Source: Pseudomonas sp. CAN1 (GTDB lineage Bacteria > Pseudomonadota > Gammaproteobacteria > Pseudomonadales > Pseudomonadaceae). From it: a DNA stretch of 56,715 nucleotides. Where the stretch lies: positions 50,077 through 106,791 of the forward strand of contig NZ_JASMRU010000017.1 in assembly GCF_030462585.1 (NCBI RefSeq). Direction: 5' to 3'. Below are positions 32,762-39,713 of the stretch, piece after piece. The notes below the pieces were generated by a model. The model saw only the letters and a program-made list of their open reading frames with translations. It ran no database searches and was not told the DNA's origin. Both the position numbers and the translations under genes were made by a program. How positions within the stretch are numbered: the first letter of the stretch is position 1; each line of letters starts with the position of its first letter.

Positions 32762-32779
32762 GCAAATCGGGCGTGACGA

Positions 32780-33673
32780 TCAGCCCGGCATCTCCAGGGT
32801 TCCGAACTCACCGTTGCGGTAGGCCTCAATACGCTCCGCCATCTGTTCCTGGGTGTTCATCACGAACGGCCCGTATTTCACCAGCGGCTCCTTCAATGCC
32901 TCGCCGGCGAGCAGGGCGAAGTGCGCATCGCCACGCGCCTCGCTCATCAACCGCGCGGCTGCCTCGGCGCCACAACCCAGCGACTGCCCCGCCTGCAGCA
33001 CCACTTCGCGCTCCCCCTGGCGCACCACGAGGCTGCCCGAGACCACGCAGATCATCGCGTTCCAGCCCGCCGCCAGGTCATGGCTGAGGTGCTGGCCGGC
33101 ATCAAGGTAAGCATCCAGCAGGGTGAATGGACGCGGCAGCAGGGCGGGCGAACGCAGCCCGTGGGTTTCGCCAGCCACCACACGGACGCGGCAGCCCTCG
33201 GTGCGCAGTTCAGGCATGTCCTCGGCGTTCACATGCACCGCATAGGGCTCGTCGAACTTCATCGCCGCCGGCAGGTTCACGAAAATCTGCAGGGCGTGCA
33301 CATGGGGGCTGTCGTCGCCCTCGGGCTGCTCGGTATGCACCGCACCGCGCCCGGCAGCGAACCAGTGCAGGTCGCCGGGGCGGATCGGCCCGAAGTTGCC
33401 CAGCGAGTCGTAGTTGTAGTGCACGCCACGGGTGTCCTCGAAGACGTAGGTCACCGCCGAGATGCCCGCGTGGGGGTGCGGCTCGAAGGTCGGCGAGGTC
33501 ATGTGGAAATGATCGACCATCACCACCGGGTCGATCAGGCCGCTGAACTTGTCCTCGCTGAAATGCCGGGCGGTGAAGCCCTTGCCGAGCTTCATGGGAC
33601 GGCCTTCGACGGCGGCCGAAAGGGTGGCCGCCGAGCTTGGCTGTCGGTCGCTGCCGGGCTGTGTGGAATTCAT
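32780..33673 (-). CDS. Pirin-family cupin protein
   Basis: The 297-residue double cupin has an N-terminal metal site in M-V-D-H-F-H-M, E-P-H-P-H-A-G-I and H-T-E-Q-P, the ligand set of pirins (three His and one Glu). The C-terminal half carries the pirin-C region with V-N-L-P-A and A-G-E-A-L-K-E-P. Bacterial pirins act as quercetinase-like dioxygenases or as metabolic regulators, and the choice cannot be made from sequence. The start at 33673 follows GGAGGCGATCC. A 35-residue polar N-terminal leader precedes the cupin. It is convergent with the exported hydrolase. Confidence 0.9.
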   Translation of the reverse strand: MNSTQPGSDRQPSSAATLSAAVEGRPMKLGKGFTARHFSEDKFSGLIDPVVMVDHFHMTSPTFEPHPHAGISAVTYVFEDTRGVHYNYDSLGNFGPIRPGDLHWFAAGRGAVHTEQPEGDDSPHVHALQIFVNLPAAMKFDEPYAVHVNAEDMPELRTEGCRVRVVAGETHGLRSPALLPRPFTLLDAYLDAGQHLSHDLAAGWNAMICVVSGSLVVRQGEREVVLQAGQSLGCGAEAAARLMSEARGDAHFALLAGEALKEPLVKYGPFVMNTQEQMAERIEAYRNGEFGTLEMPG

Positions 33674-34294
33674 GGATCGCCTCCGGGGCTGAACAGATGC
33701 ATAGGGTGGATTCCGGGCCGGGCATACGCTCGGCGCAATCTTCGTCGGCGACCCTATGCCGCCCGAGCACCGGCCGATAGCCAGGAAAACGCGCCACAGT
33801 GTTGCGCTGCGGAAACGGCGGCGGCCGCCCTGCGAGGAAATGAAGGTGCGCCGCGGAAAACACCCGACCGGTTCACGAAGTCGCCAGAAAGGACGGTCAG
33901 TGCGGGTGGCGGAGAAACGATATTTCCCACTCCCCATTAGCCTTGCGGGCCTACAAGCGCCGTCTCTAGCCTTTGTCTGCCGCAGTGCATCGCGGATGGG
34001 TGTAGGAACCCAGTTTTTAGAGCTAGAACAGCGGTAGCACTGTGGTCACGATTCACAGCAGTTGTCTGGTGAACTCGTGTTTCTATGGCGGCCGTGTAAG
34101 GAGGCTTCGGCCTGCCCGTTTTGGCTCTTGATGGGTTTCCTACCCTTGCACGGTCCGCCTCTCTACCTGTAGGAAGGTCGATTGGCGGCTACTTGGTCAA
34201 TGGAACAAGAGAGCCGATATGCACTACCCCCCTTTCTCCCCCGAGCACCACCCTTTATCACGCCACTCTTCAGCCCTCCCCACGGAGGTGCCCC
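33674..34294. other. 620-base spacer with candidate RNA structure
   Basis: No supportable gene was found. The half next to the pirin start probably holds its promoter. The half from about 34030 to 34260 has several complementary pairs and a UUCG hairpin, which is listed separately as a candidate RNA leader. Confidence 0.5.
34040..34240 (+). ncRNA. Candidate structured RNA leader upstream of the unknown gene pair
   Basis: This segment contains the hairpin AGGC-TTCG-GCCT (34102-34113, a stable C-UUCG-G loop) and a 7-bp long-range pairing TTCCTAC (34137-34143) with GTAGGAA (34169-34175). A further CTGTG/CACAG pair lies near 34044-34062. The stretch does not code for protein and ends about 55 bases before the next start codon. 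It may be a cis-regulatory leader or a small RNA. The limits are approximate and the call is tentative. Confidence 0.35.
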
Positions 34295-34576
34295 ATGCGT
34301 GAATTCCTCCCCGTCCCCCTCACCGGCCAGTTCGGCGAGGAAGTCCTCTTCATCAACTCCCTGGCTCCGGCCGAACACCTGCGCGAAGCCGCCCTGCGCC
34401 GCCTGACGGCGGTCGAGGACTTGCTCCAACTGATCGAAGACGACCACGACAGCGGCCTGATCCGCGCGACCGCGCGCCTCGCCTCCGCCCTCGCCCCGCT
34501 GGTCAGCGAAGCGCGCCAGCTCTATGAACTGGCGCTGGAGCGGCCCGGCTACAAGGCGGGGCCGACCGAACGATGA
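34295..34576 (+). CDS. Short helical protein of unknown function
   Basis: The 93-residue product starts M-R-E-F-L-P-V-P-L-T-G-Q-F-G. It is mainly alpha-helical, with E-H-L-R-E-A-A-L-R-R-L-T-A-V-E-D and R-A-T-A-R-L-A-S-A-L-A-P-L. The layout recalls small DUF3077/DUF6124-like Pseudomonas proteins, but the match is weak. A GGAGG site is ideally placed before ATG 34295. The stop overlaps the next start (ATGA), so the two are co-translated. Confidence 0.65.
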   Translation: MREFLPVPLTGQFGEEVLFINSLAPAEHLREAALRRLTAVEDLLQLIEDDHDSGLIRATARLASALAPLVSEARQLYELALERPGYKAGPTER

Positions 34577-35061
34577 ACATCGACCAGGCGCTCGTTCACT
34601 ACGACGCCGCGATGCGCGCCATCGAGTCGATGCGCCCGCTGCTGCGGCAACACCACGATCCCCTGCTGCTGAGCCTGCTGGCCAACGTGCAGGACAACCT
34701 GGAGAACGGCTTCTGGCTGGCCCACCTGCGGGTGCTGAGCAACATCCGGGAAATCCCGGCGACGCCCTATTGCCGGCGCATCCCGCTGACCCGCATGCAA
34801 GCCGGCAATCTCGACCTGCTGCGCGCCGGCATGCTCGAAGCGCAGAACAGCCTGGCTCCGGACGATCGCTCGGCCCCCTGGAATGCCCTGTTCAATGCCC
34901 GCCAGCGGCGTAGCGTGGGTGCCGAGCGGCAGTGCTTCGAGGCGGGCTACCTGATCCGTTTCTTCCAGTTGCTGCAGGAGGCTCGGCACGGCGTGCCGCA
35001 ATGGTCGTTCGGCGCCCGCTGGATCACCCCGAGCCGCCGCCGGCACGGCTTTGGACCATGA
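34573..35061 (+). CDS. Hypothetical protein coupled to the preceding gene
   Basis: The 162-residue soluble protein has an N-terminal helical repeat (I-D-Q-A-L-V-H-Y-D-A-A-M-R-A) and a central Leu-rich section. Its C-terminus is Arg-rich with W-I-T-P-S-R-R-R. No known motif was recognised. It begins with an ATGA overlap on the upstream gene. The pair is flanked by unrelated genes on both sides, which suggests a small self-contained accessory unit. Function is unknown. Confidence 0.6.
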   Translation: MNIDQALVHYDAAMRAIESMRPLLRQHHDPLLLSLLANVQDNLENGFWLAHLRVLSNIREIPATPYCRRIPLTRMQAGNLDLLRAGMLEAQNSLAPDDRSAPWNALFNARQRRSVGAERQCFEAGYLIRFFQLLQEARHGVPQWSFGARWITPSRRRHGFGP

Positions 35062-35103
35062 TTCGCCGGGCCGGCACACGGGGCCGGCCCGGCGAGCGCC
35101 ACG

Positions 35104-35730
35104 CTACTTCTTCGCGGTCAGGGTGCTGTAGCTGGTGATCAGGTTGCGGTAGTCGGGGATGTGGTTGGAGAACAGCGCGGCGAGGCCTTCGATGTCGTTG
35201 CGCCAGTCGCGGTGCAGCTCACAGGCCACGCCGAACCAGGTCATCATCTGCGCCCCGGCGGCTTCCATGCGGCGCCAGGCAGCGTCGCGGGTGACCTCGT
35301 TGAAGGTGCCGGAGGCGTCGGCGACCACGAACACATCGAAACCCTCCTCCAGCGCCGACAACGCCGGGAAGGCCACGCAGACCTCGGTGACCACGCCGGC
35401 GAGGATCAGCTGCTTCTTGCCGGTGGCCTTGACCGCCTTGACGAAGTCCTCGTTGTCCCAGGCGTTGATGTTGCCGGGCCGGGCGATGTAGGGCGCGTCG
35501 GGGAACAGGTCTTTCAGCTCGGGCACCAGCGGGCCGTTGGGGCCGCTCTCGAAGCTGGTGGTGAGGATGGTGGGCAGCTTGAAGTACTTGGCCAGATCGG
35601 CCAGGGCGAGGACGTTGTTCTTGAACTTGTCCGGTTCGATGTCGCGGACCAGCGAGAGCAGGCCGGCCTGGTGGTCGACCAGCAGCACGGCGGCCTGGGT
35701 CTTGTCGAGACGGACGTAGGGCTTCCTCAT
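35104..35730 (-). CDS. ycaC: YcaC-type isochorismatase-family hydrolase
   Basis: The 208-residue protein equals E. coli YcaC in length. The catalytic triad is Asp in L-L-V-D-H-Q-A-G, a Lys near the middle, and Cys in V-V-T-E-V-C-V-A-F. The tail W-R-N-D-I-E-G-L-A-A-L fits the YcaC octameric hydrolase group, whose substrate is not known. It is closely related to the exported hydrolase at 31904 in the region A-S-G-T-F-N. No signal peptide is present, so it acts in the cytoplasm. The ATG at 35730 follows GGAGAAAGCGCC. Confidence 0.88.
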   Translation of the reverse strand: MRKPYVRLDKTQAAVLLVDHQAGLLSLVRDIEPDKFKNNVLALADLAKYFKLPTILTTSFESGPNGPLVPELKDLFPDAPYIARPGNINAWDNEDFVKAVKATGKKQLILAGVVTEVCVAFPALSALEEGFDVFVVADASGTFNEVTRDAAWRRMEAAGAQMMTWFGVACELHRDWRNDIEGLAALFSNHIPDYRNLITSYSTLTAKK

Positions 35731-36153
35731 GGCGCTTTCTCCTTGGATTGGCTCCTGTGGAAGGCTCCCAGGGCAGGAAGCCCGAAGGTGGCGCCCGGCA
35801 CATGGCACCGGGCCGCTGCTGAGTCAGCGTGACTGCGCGCTCGCTCCCGTAGCGTCCGCCCTGCTGAAAAGGTCGAACGAAACGGCAGGAATCAAGCGTA
35901 GGCCATGGAAGCAGGTACGCCCGTACAGAAACTTCGCACTTACTCCGCAGGCACCGGTCCACCCTGCAGCACTTTCGAGTCGGGAACGAGTCGGGAAGAT
36001 GACGGCCGATTCCTCAGAAATCCCCTACATACCTTTCCGCGACCGATCCTTACCATTTGTCGACAAAGTTTCAGTAACCAGTTCATCTGGTTGGGAATCT
36101 TCACGTAATGTCTAAGCTGAAATCTGTTGGAAGAACGTCGAGGAGCCACACCC
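35731..36153. other. Spacer between divergent ycaC-type and NUDIX genes
   Basis: No gene is supported. The region includes the two promoters, and the stretch 36020-36120 next to the NUDIX gene is less GC-rich than the surroundings. Confidence 0.5.
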
Positions 36154-36531
36154 ATGGCTAAGAACCTGAAAGAGCGTGCAACGGTCATCTGCCGCCTCGA
36201 CGACAAGATCCTCTTCGTGCGCAAGCCCAAGTCGAAATGGAACCTCCCCGGCGGCCGCATCGAGGCCGACGAACGCCCCGGCCAGGCCGCCACCCGCGAG
36301 CTGATCGAGGAAACCGGGCTGGCCATTGAGCAGATGAACTACGTGGCGCCGCTGGAGCTGTACCAGACGCTGCACTACGTGTTCGAGACGCCGGTCGACC
36401 CGGCGCAGCAACCCACCCCGCTGAACGAGATCGCCGATTGCCGCTGGTTCGCTCTGGAAGACATCGAGCGCCGCCGGATCAACAAGTCGGCGCGCCGCCT
36501 GCTGCGCAACTGCCTCCCCAAGGCAGGATGA
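36154..36531 (+). CDS. NUDIX hydrolase
   Basis: The 125-residue protein contains a complete Nudix box: G at the start of G-G-R-I-E-A-D-E-R, then A-A-T-R-E-L-I-E-E-T-G-L. These catalytic glutamates bind the metal that cleaves nucleoside diphosphates linked to another group. Size and lack of extra domains leave the substrate open. The ATG at 36154 follows CGAGGAGCC. A TTG at 36127 is possible but less likely. Confidence 0.9.
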   Translation: MAKNLKERATVICRLDDKILFVRKPKSKWNLPGGRIEADERPGQAATRELIEETGLAIEQMNYVAPLELYQTLHYVFETPVDPAQQPTPLNEIADCRWFALEDIERRRINKSARRLLRNCLPKAG

Positions 36532-36597
36532 ACAAGGCAGGCTGACGCCGGTCGTCGATGCAGGTATCTTCAGCGCCTTCTGACTGAAAGCTCCTAC

Positions 36598-37251
36598 ATG
36601 AGTCCTTTTCCCATGCTTCGCACCGCGCTGCTTTTCTCCCTCACGCTCTGCTCCAGCCTTGCCCTCGCCCAGGTCGAGGTGAAACAGGTACAGAGCGCCA
36701 AGGTCGGCGCGGTACTGGCAGTGAAGATCAACGAGGACATCGCACCGGGCGACTACGAGCGGCTGTTCAAGGGCCTGCTGGCCAACCCCGGCAAATACGC
36801 ACGCAAGGTGGCGCTGCTGGACAGCATCGGCGGCAGCGCGGCGGAAGCGATCAAGATGGGGCGTCTGCTGCGTGAATCCGGCTTCGAGACGCTGGTGCCG
36901 ACCAACAATGTCTGCCAGGGCTCCTGCGTCTACCTGCTGGCGGCCGGCAAGCGCAAGACGGTGCGCGGCTATGTCGGCCTGCATCGGCCCTACTACCCTG
37001 CCGGCGATTCCTCGCAGGCCAGTGGCGGTTACGACGCACGCCGTTACCTGCGGGAAATGAATGTGCCGGTTGAACTGGCCGACACCATGCAGAGCATCGA
37101 TCCACGCAGCATGCGCGTTCTCACTCCGGCGGAACTGCAGCGCTACGGTTTGTCCGCCGCGACGGCGCAGGTCAGCCCGCGTACTACCGCGTCGGCCAGC
37201 GATCCGCGTCCAGATAGCCCAGCAACTGAGTTGCAGTTCTACCGTCGCTGA
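36598..37251 (+). CDS. Periplasmic ClpP/crotonase-fold protein (COG3904-like)
   Basis: The 217-residue protein has a signal peptide (L-L-F-S-L-T-L-C-S-S-L-A-L-A). It has a Clp-protease-like core: L-L-D-S-I-G-G-S-A-A-E-A-I-K-M-G, then C-Q-G-S-C-V-Y-L-L-A-A-G-K-R, and Y-V-G-L-H-R-P-Y. The Ser in G-S-C and the His of L-H-R-P are candidates for catalysis. Enzymatic activity is unproven for the family. The disordered C-terminus overlaps the convergent phosphatase gene by 68 bases. The start may be 36598 or 36613. Confidence 0.78.
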   Translation: MSPFPMLRTALLFSLTLCSSLALAQVEVKQVQSAKVGAVLAVKINEDIAPGDYERLFKGLLANPGKYARKVALLDSIGGSAAEAIKMGRLLRESGFETLVPTNNVCQGSCVYLLAAGKRKTVRGYVGLHRPYYPAGDSSQASGGYDARRYLREMNVPVELADTMQSIDPRSMRVLTPAELQRYGLSAATAQVSPRTTASASDPRPDSPATELQFYRR

Positions 37252-37816
37252 GCACGAACAGCGAGGAGGCGTAGTCGGGGGTGGCCGGGTCGGTCACGCT
37301 CACCGAGTGCTCCAGGTCCTCGATGCATTCGCTGTGGGTCACCAGGATCAGGTTGCGGTGCGCAACCTTGTGCTCCAGCGCCTTCTGCAACATCGCCCCC
37401 TGACAGTCATACAGCCACGGCTGCTCCACCGGCGTCTGGTCGAACATCGACTCGGCCGTCTGCGCCGCACGCAGCTGATCGCTGCTGAGAACGTCGGCGT
37501 TGCCCAGACCGAGGGCGGCAAAGCCCTGACCCAGCTCATGCGCGCTCCGGCTGCCACGCACGGTGATGCCTTCGGCGGACGCCAGGCAGGGTGAGCTGGA
37601 GCGGTCGCAACGTTCGGCGTGGCGCACCAGCACGATCAGGTCGCCCTGCTGCCAGTGTTCGCGCAGCTGTTGCTGGAGCGCCGTATTGCCCTGCAGGTTC
37701 TCGGGGCGCGAGGAGTCCAGCGGCAGGAAACCACTGAGCAGGCCGATCAGGGGCAGGATCGCTACCAGTGGCAAGAGGCGCCGGGACATCGAGCTGAGGG
37801 ACTGGGGAATCGGCAT
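37184..37816 (-). CDS. Histidine-phosphatase superfamily protein with N-terminal membrane anchor
   Basis: The 210-residue protein has an N-terminal hydrophobic segment (L-L-P-L-V-A-I-L-P-L-I-G-L-L) that anchors or exports it. The phosphatase core follows, with the phosphohistidine motif L-V-R-H-A-E-R-C and the second catalytic His in L-V-T-H-S-E-C. It resembles heptose-phosphate-type enzymes of the cell envelope, but the substrate is inferred. GGAG precedes the ATG at 37816. The 3' ends of this and the ClpP-fold gene overlap by 68 bases in opposite directions. Confidence 0.78.
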   Translation of the reverse strand: MPIPQSLSSMSRRLLPLVAILPLIGLLSGFLPLDSSRPENLQGNTALQQQLREHWQQGDLIVLVRHAERCDRSSSPCLASAEGITVRGSRSAHELGQGFAALGLGNADVLSSDQLRAAQTAESMFDQTPVEQPWLYDCQGAMLQKALEHKVAHRNLILVTHSECIEDLEHSVSVTDPATPDYASSLFVLSDGRTATQLLGYLDADRWPTR

Positions 37817-38111
37817 GGGGCTCCGCCGTACTGCAATGGAATACATCGTTCGTCCATTCCTGGCCTGCGCGGGGCAGGAGGCCCGACCCATCCCTGGGGT
37901 TTCCATCGCACTGCGGGTTGTCAGATGGCGGGCGAGCAAACCCTATCGCCAGAATCGTGAAGATCCCGTTATGAATTGCTGAAGAATCCGTACAAGGCGG
38001 ATTGACCGTCCGTCGCCCTGTCGCACCGGAGTCGCGAGTTGGCGCATCGCTGCGGACTTTGCGTCATCGGACTGTGGTAGAAACAAGGCACAGTGCCATC
38101 AGGGGTCAGTC

Positions 38112-39083
38112 ATGCCGTACGACACCGTCAGCGAAAATCCCGTCTACCAGACCTTGCTCGAATCCACCCGCGCCATCCCGTGGAAGATCGACTGGAAAAC
38201 CATGACCTTCGCCTACATCGGCCCGCAGATCGAAGAGCTGCTGGGCTGGAGCCAGGCCAGTTGGGTCAGCGCCAACGACTGGGCGGACCGCATGCACGCG
38301 GAAGACCGCGAGCGGGTGGTGAACTTCTGCATCTCGCAGTCCCGCGAGGGCACCGACCACGAGGCGGATTACCGCGCGCTGACCACCACCGGCGAGTACG
38401 TGTGGATCCGCGATGTGGTGCACGTGGTGCGCGACGACAAGGGCGAGGTGGATTCGCTGGTGGGCTTCATGTTCGACATCAGCGAACGCAAGCGCGCCGA
38501 GGAGCAGCTGATCATGCTGCAGCGCCAGCTGGAGGAGTACTCCTACAAGGACGGCCTGACCGGCGTGGCCAACCGGCGCATGTTCGATTCGGTGCTGGAT
38601 ACCGAATGGGGCAGCGCCCAGCGCAGCGGTCAGCCGCTGTCCCTGGTGCTGCTGGATATCGACTATTTCAAGCAGTTCAACGACCACTATGGGCACATCC
38701 GTGGCGACGATTGCCTGCGCATCGTCGGCAAGGCCCTGGCGTTTGCCCTGCACCGCCCGCGGGACTTCATCGCGCGCTTTGGCGGCGAGGAGTTCGTGCT
38801 GGTGCTGCCGGAAACCGACAGCGAGGCCGCCCAGCAGATCGCCGAGCGTTGCCGCGACGCGCTGCGCGAGCAACGCATCGTCCATGAGAAGTCCGGGGTT
38901 TCCGACCTTCTGACCATCAGCCTGGGGGTCGGTACTGCCGTGCCCTCCTCCAACGACCGCCCGCTGGACTTCGTCGCCGCGGTGGACCGCCTGCTCTACC
39001 GGGCCAAGCAGGCCGGCCGCGACCGCCTGGTGGCGGCGCAGTGGCAGCGGGGGGATGACTTGCGACGTGACGCAGTGCGATGA
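38112..39083 (+). CDS. PAS-GGDEF diguanylate cyclase
   Basis: The 323-residue cytoplasmic protein has a PAS sensor (residues about 20-125, ending F-D-I-S-E-R-K-R) followed by a GGDEF domain. The active site is G-G-E-E-F at 224-228, and the inhibitory I-site R-x-x-D is at 215-218 (R-P-R-D). Metal and substrate residues appear in L-D-I-D-Y-F-K-Q. It should synthesise cyclic di-GMP and be feedback-inhibited. The PAS ligand is unknown. No EAL domain is present. Confidence 0.93.
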   Translation: MPYDTVSENPVYQTLLESTRAIPWKIDWKTMTFAYIGPQIEELLGWSQASWVSANDWADRMHAEDRERVVNFCISQSREGTDHEADYRALTTTGEYVWIRDVVHVVRDDKGEVDSLVGFMFDISERKRAEEQLIMLQRQLEEYSYKDGLTGVANRRMFDSVLDTEWGSAQRSGQPLSLVLLDIDYFKQFNDHYGHIRGDDCLRIVGKALAFALHRPRDFIARFGGEEFVLVLPETDSEAAQQIAERCRDALREQRIVHEKSGVSDLLTISLGVGTAVPSSNDRPLDFVAAVDRLLYRAKQAGRDRLVAAQWQRGDDLRRDAVR

Positions 39084-39090
39084 ACGAAAG

Positions 39091-39468
39091 TTAAATCGGT
39101 GGCCGGGCATGGAAGCCCAGGTAAAGCCCCTTCAATTGCTGCGGTAGGCAATTCCAATAGGGATGCGCCAGCTCACCGGGGACCTGCCAGAAAAGATTCT
39201 CCACCAGGGAAACATCGATGCAGTTGCGGACTTCATCACTGCCCAACTCGAACTGCACATCGACGTAATTGAACAGTTCAGAGCAACGTTCGAGAAGTTG
39301 GTGGCGTTGCATCAAGGCACAGAGGCTATTCGCGAGACTGCCAAACCATGAGTAGGCGAAGGCGATATCCACCTCCCCCCACAGTCGAACATGCTCTCGA
39401 TCGGCGCGCTCTGCCAGATCGGGAAACCGCCGCCGAATCTCGACGTAAAACGCCTCTACTGTTTGCAT
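39091..39468 (-). CDS. DUF7674-like small protein
   Basis: The 125-residue protein has the pattern of a DUF7674-type domain: A-L-M-Q-R-H-Q-L-L-E-R, F-N-Y-V-D-V-Q-F-E-L-G-S-D-E-V-R-N-C-I-D-V-S and L-V-E-N-L-F-W. No function is known. The ATG at 39468 begins the domain cleanly, and a TTG at 39492 is the alternative. It is convergent with the diguanylate cyclase, with only 7 bases between stops. Confidence 0.65.
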   Translation of the reverse strand: MQTVEAFYVEIRRRFPDLAERADREHVRLWGEVDIAFAYSWFGSLANSLCALMQRHQLLERCSELFNYVDVQFELGSDEVRNCIDVSLVENLFWQVPGELAHPYWNCLPQQLKGLYLGFHARPPI

Positions 39469-39713
39469 CGCCTTGTCGTCCCCTTCGATCAAGAGCTGGA
39501 TCTTAGTGTTGTTTTAGTTCAGCTGCGACGTCCTGACTCGACCAACCGGGCAGGCACGGGCGCCAGAGCTGTCTAAGCTCTATAGCCACACGCGCGTGCC
39601 GGCGGCAGCGCGGCGGCCTCACAAGGGTTGCCGCCCGCTGCGCCAACCCCATGGAACACCTGGCCCGGAGCCGGCATTGCGTAGAGCCGACCCCGTAACC
39701 AGGACCCCTGACC

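Noticed and set aside
34014-34028. TTTTTAGAGCTAGAA, which resembles the repeat part of type II CRISPR guide RNA, with a 13-base match on the other strand at 56323-56335.
   Set aside because: There are no repeat arrays, spacers or cas genes, and the similarity is too short to mean anything.
36598-37251. Calling the ClpP-fold protein a functional protease.
   Set aside because: The motif order fits a Clp/crotonase-like fold, but a full Ser-His-Asp triad could not be verified from sequence alone.
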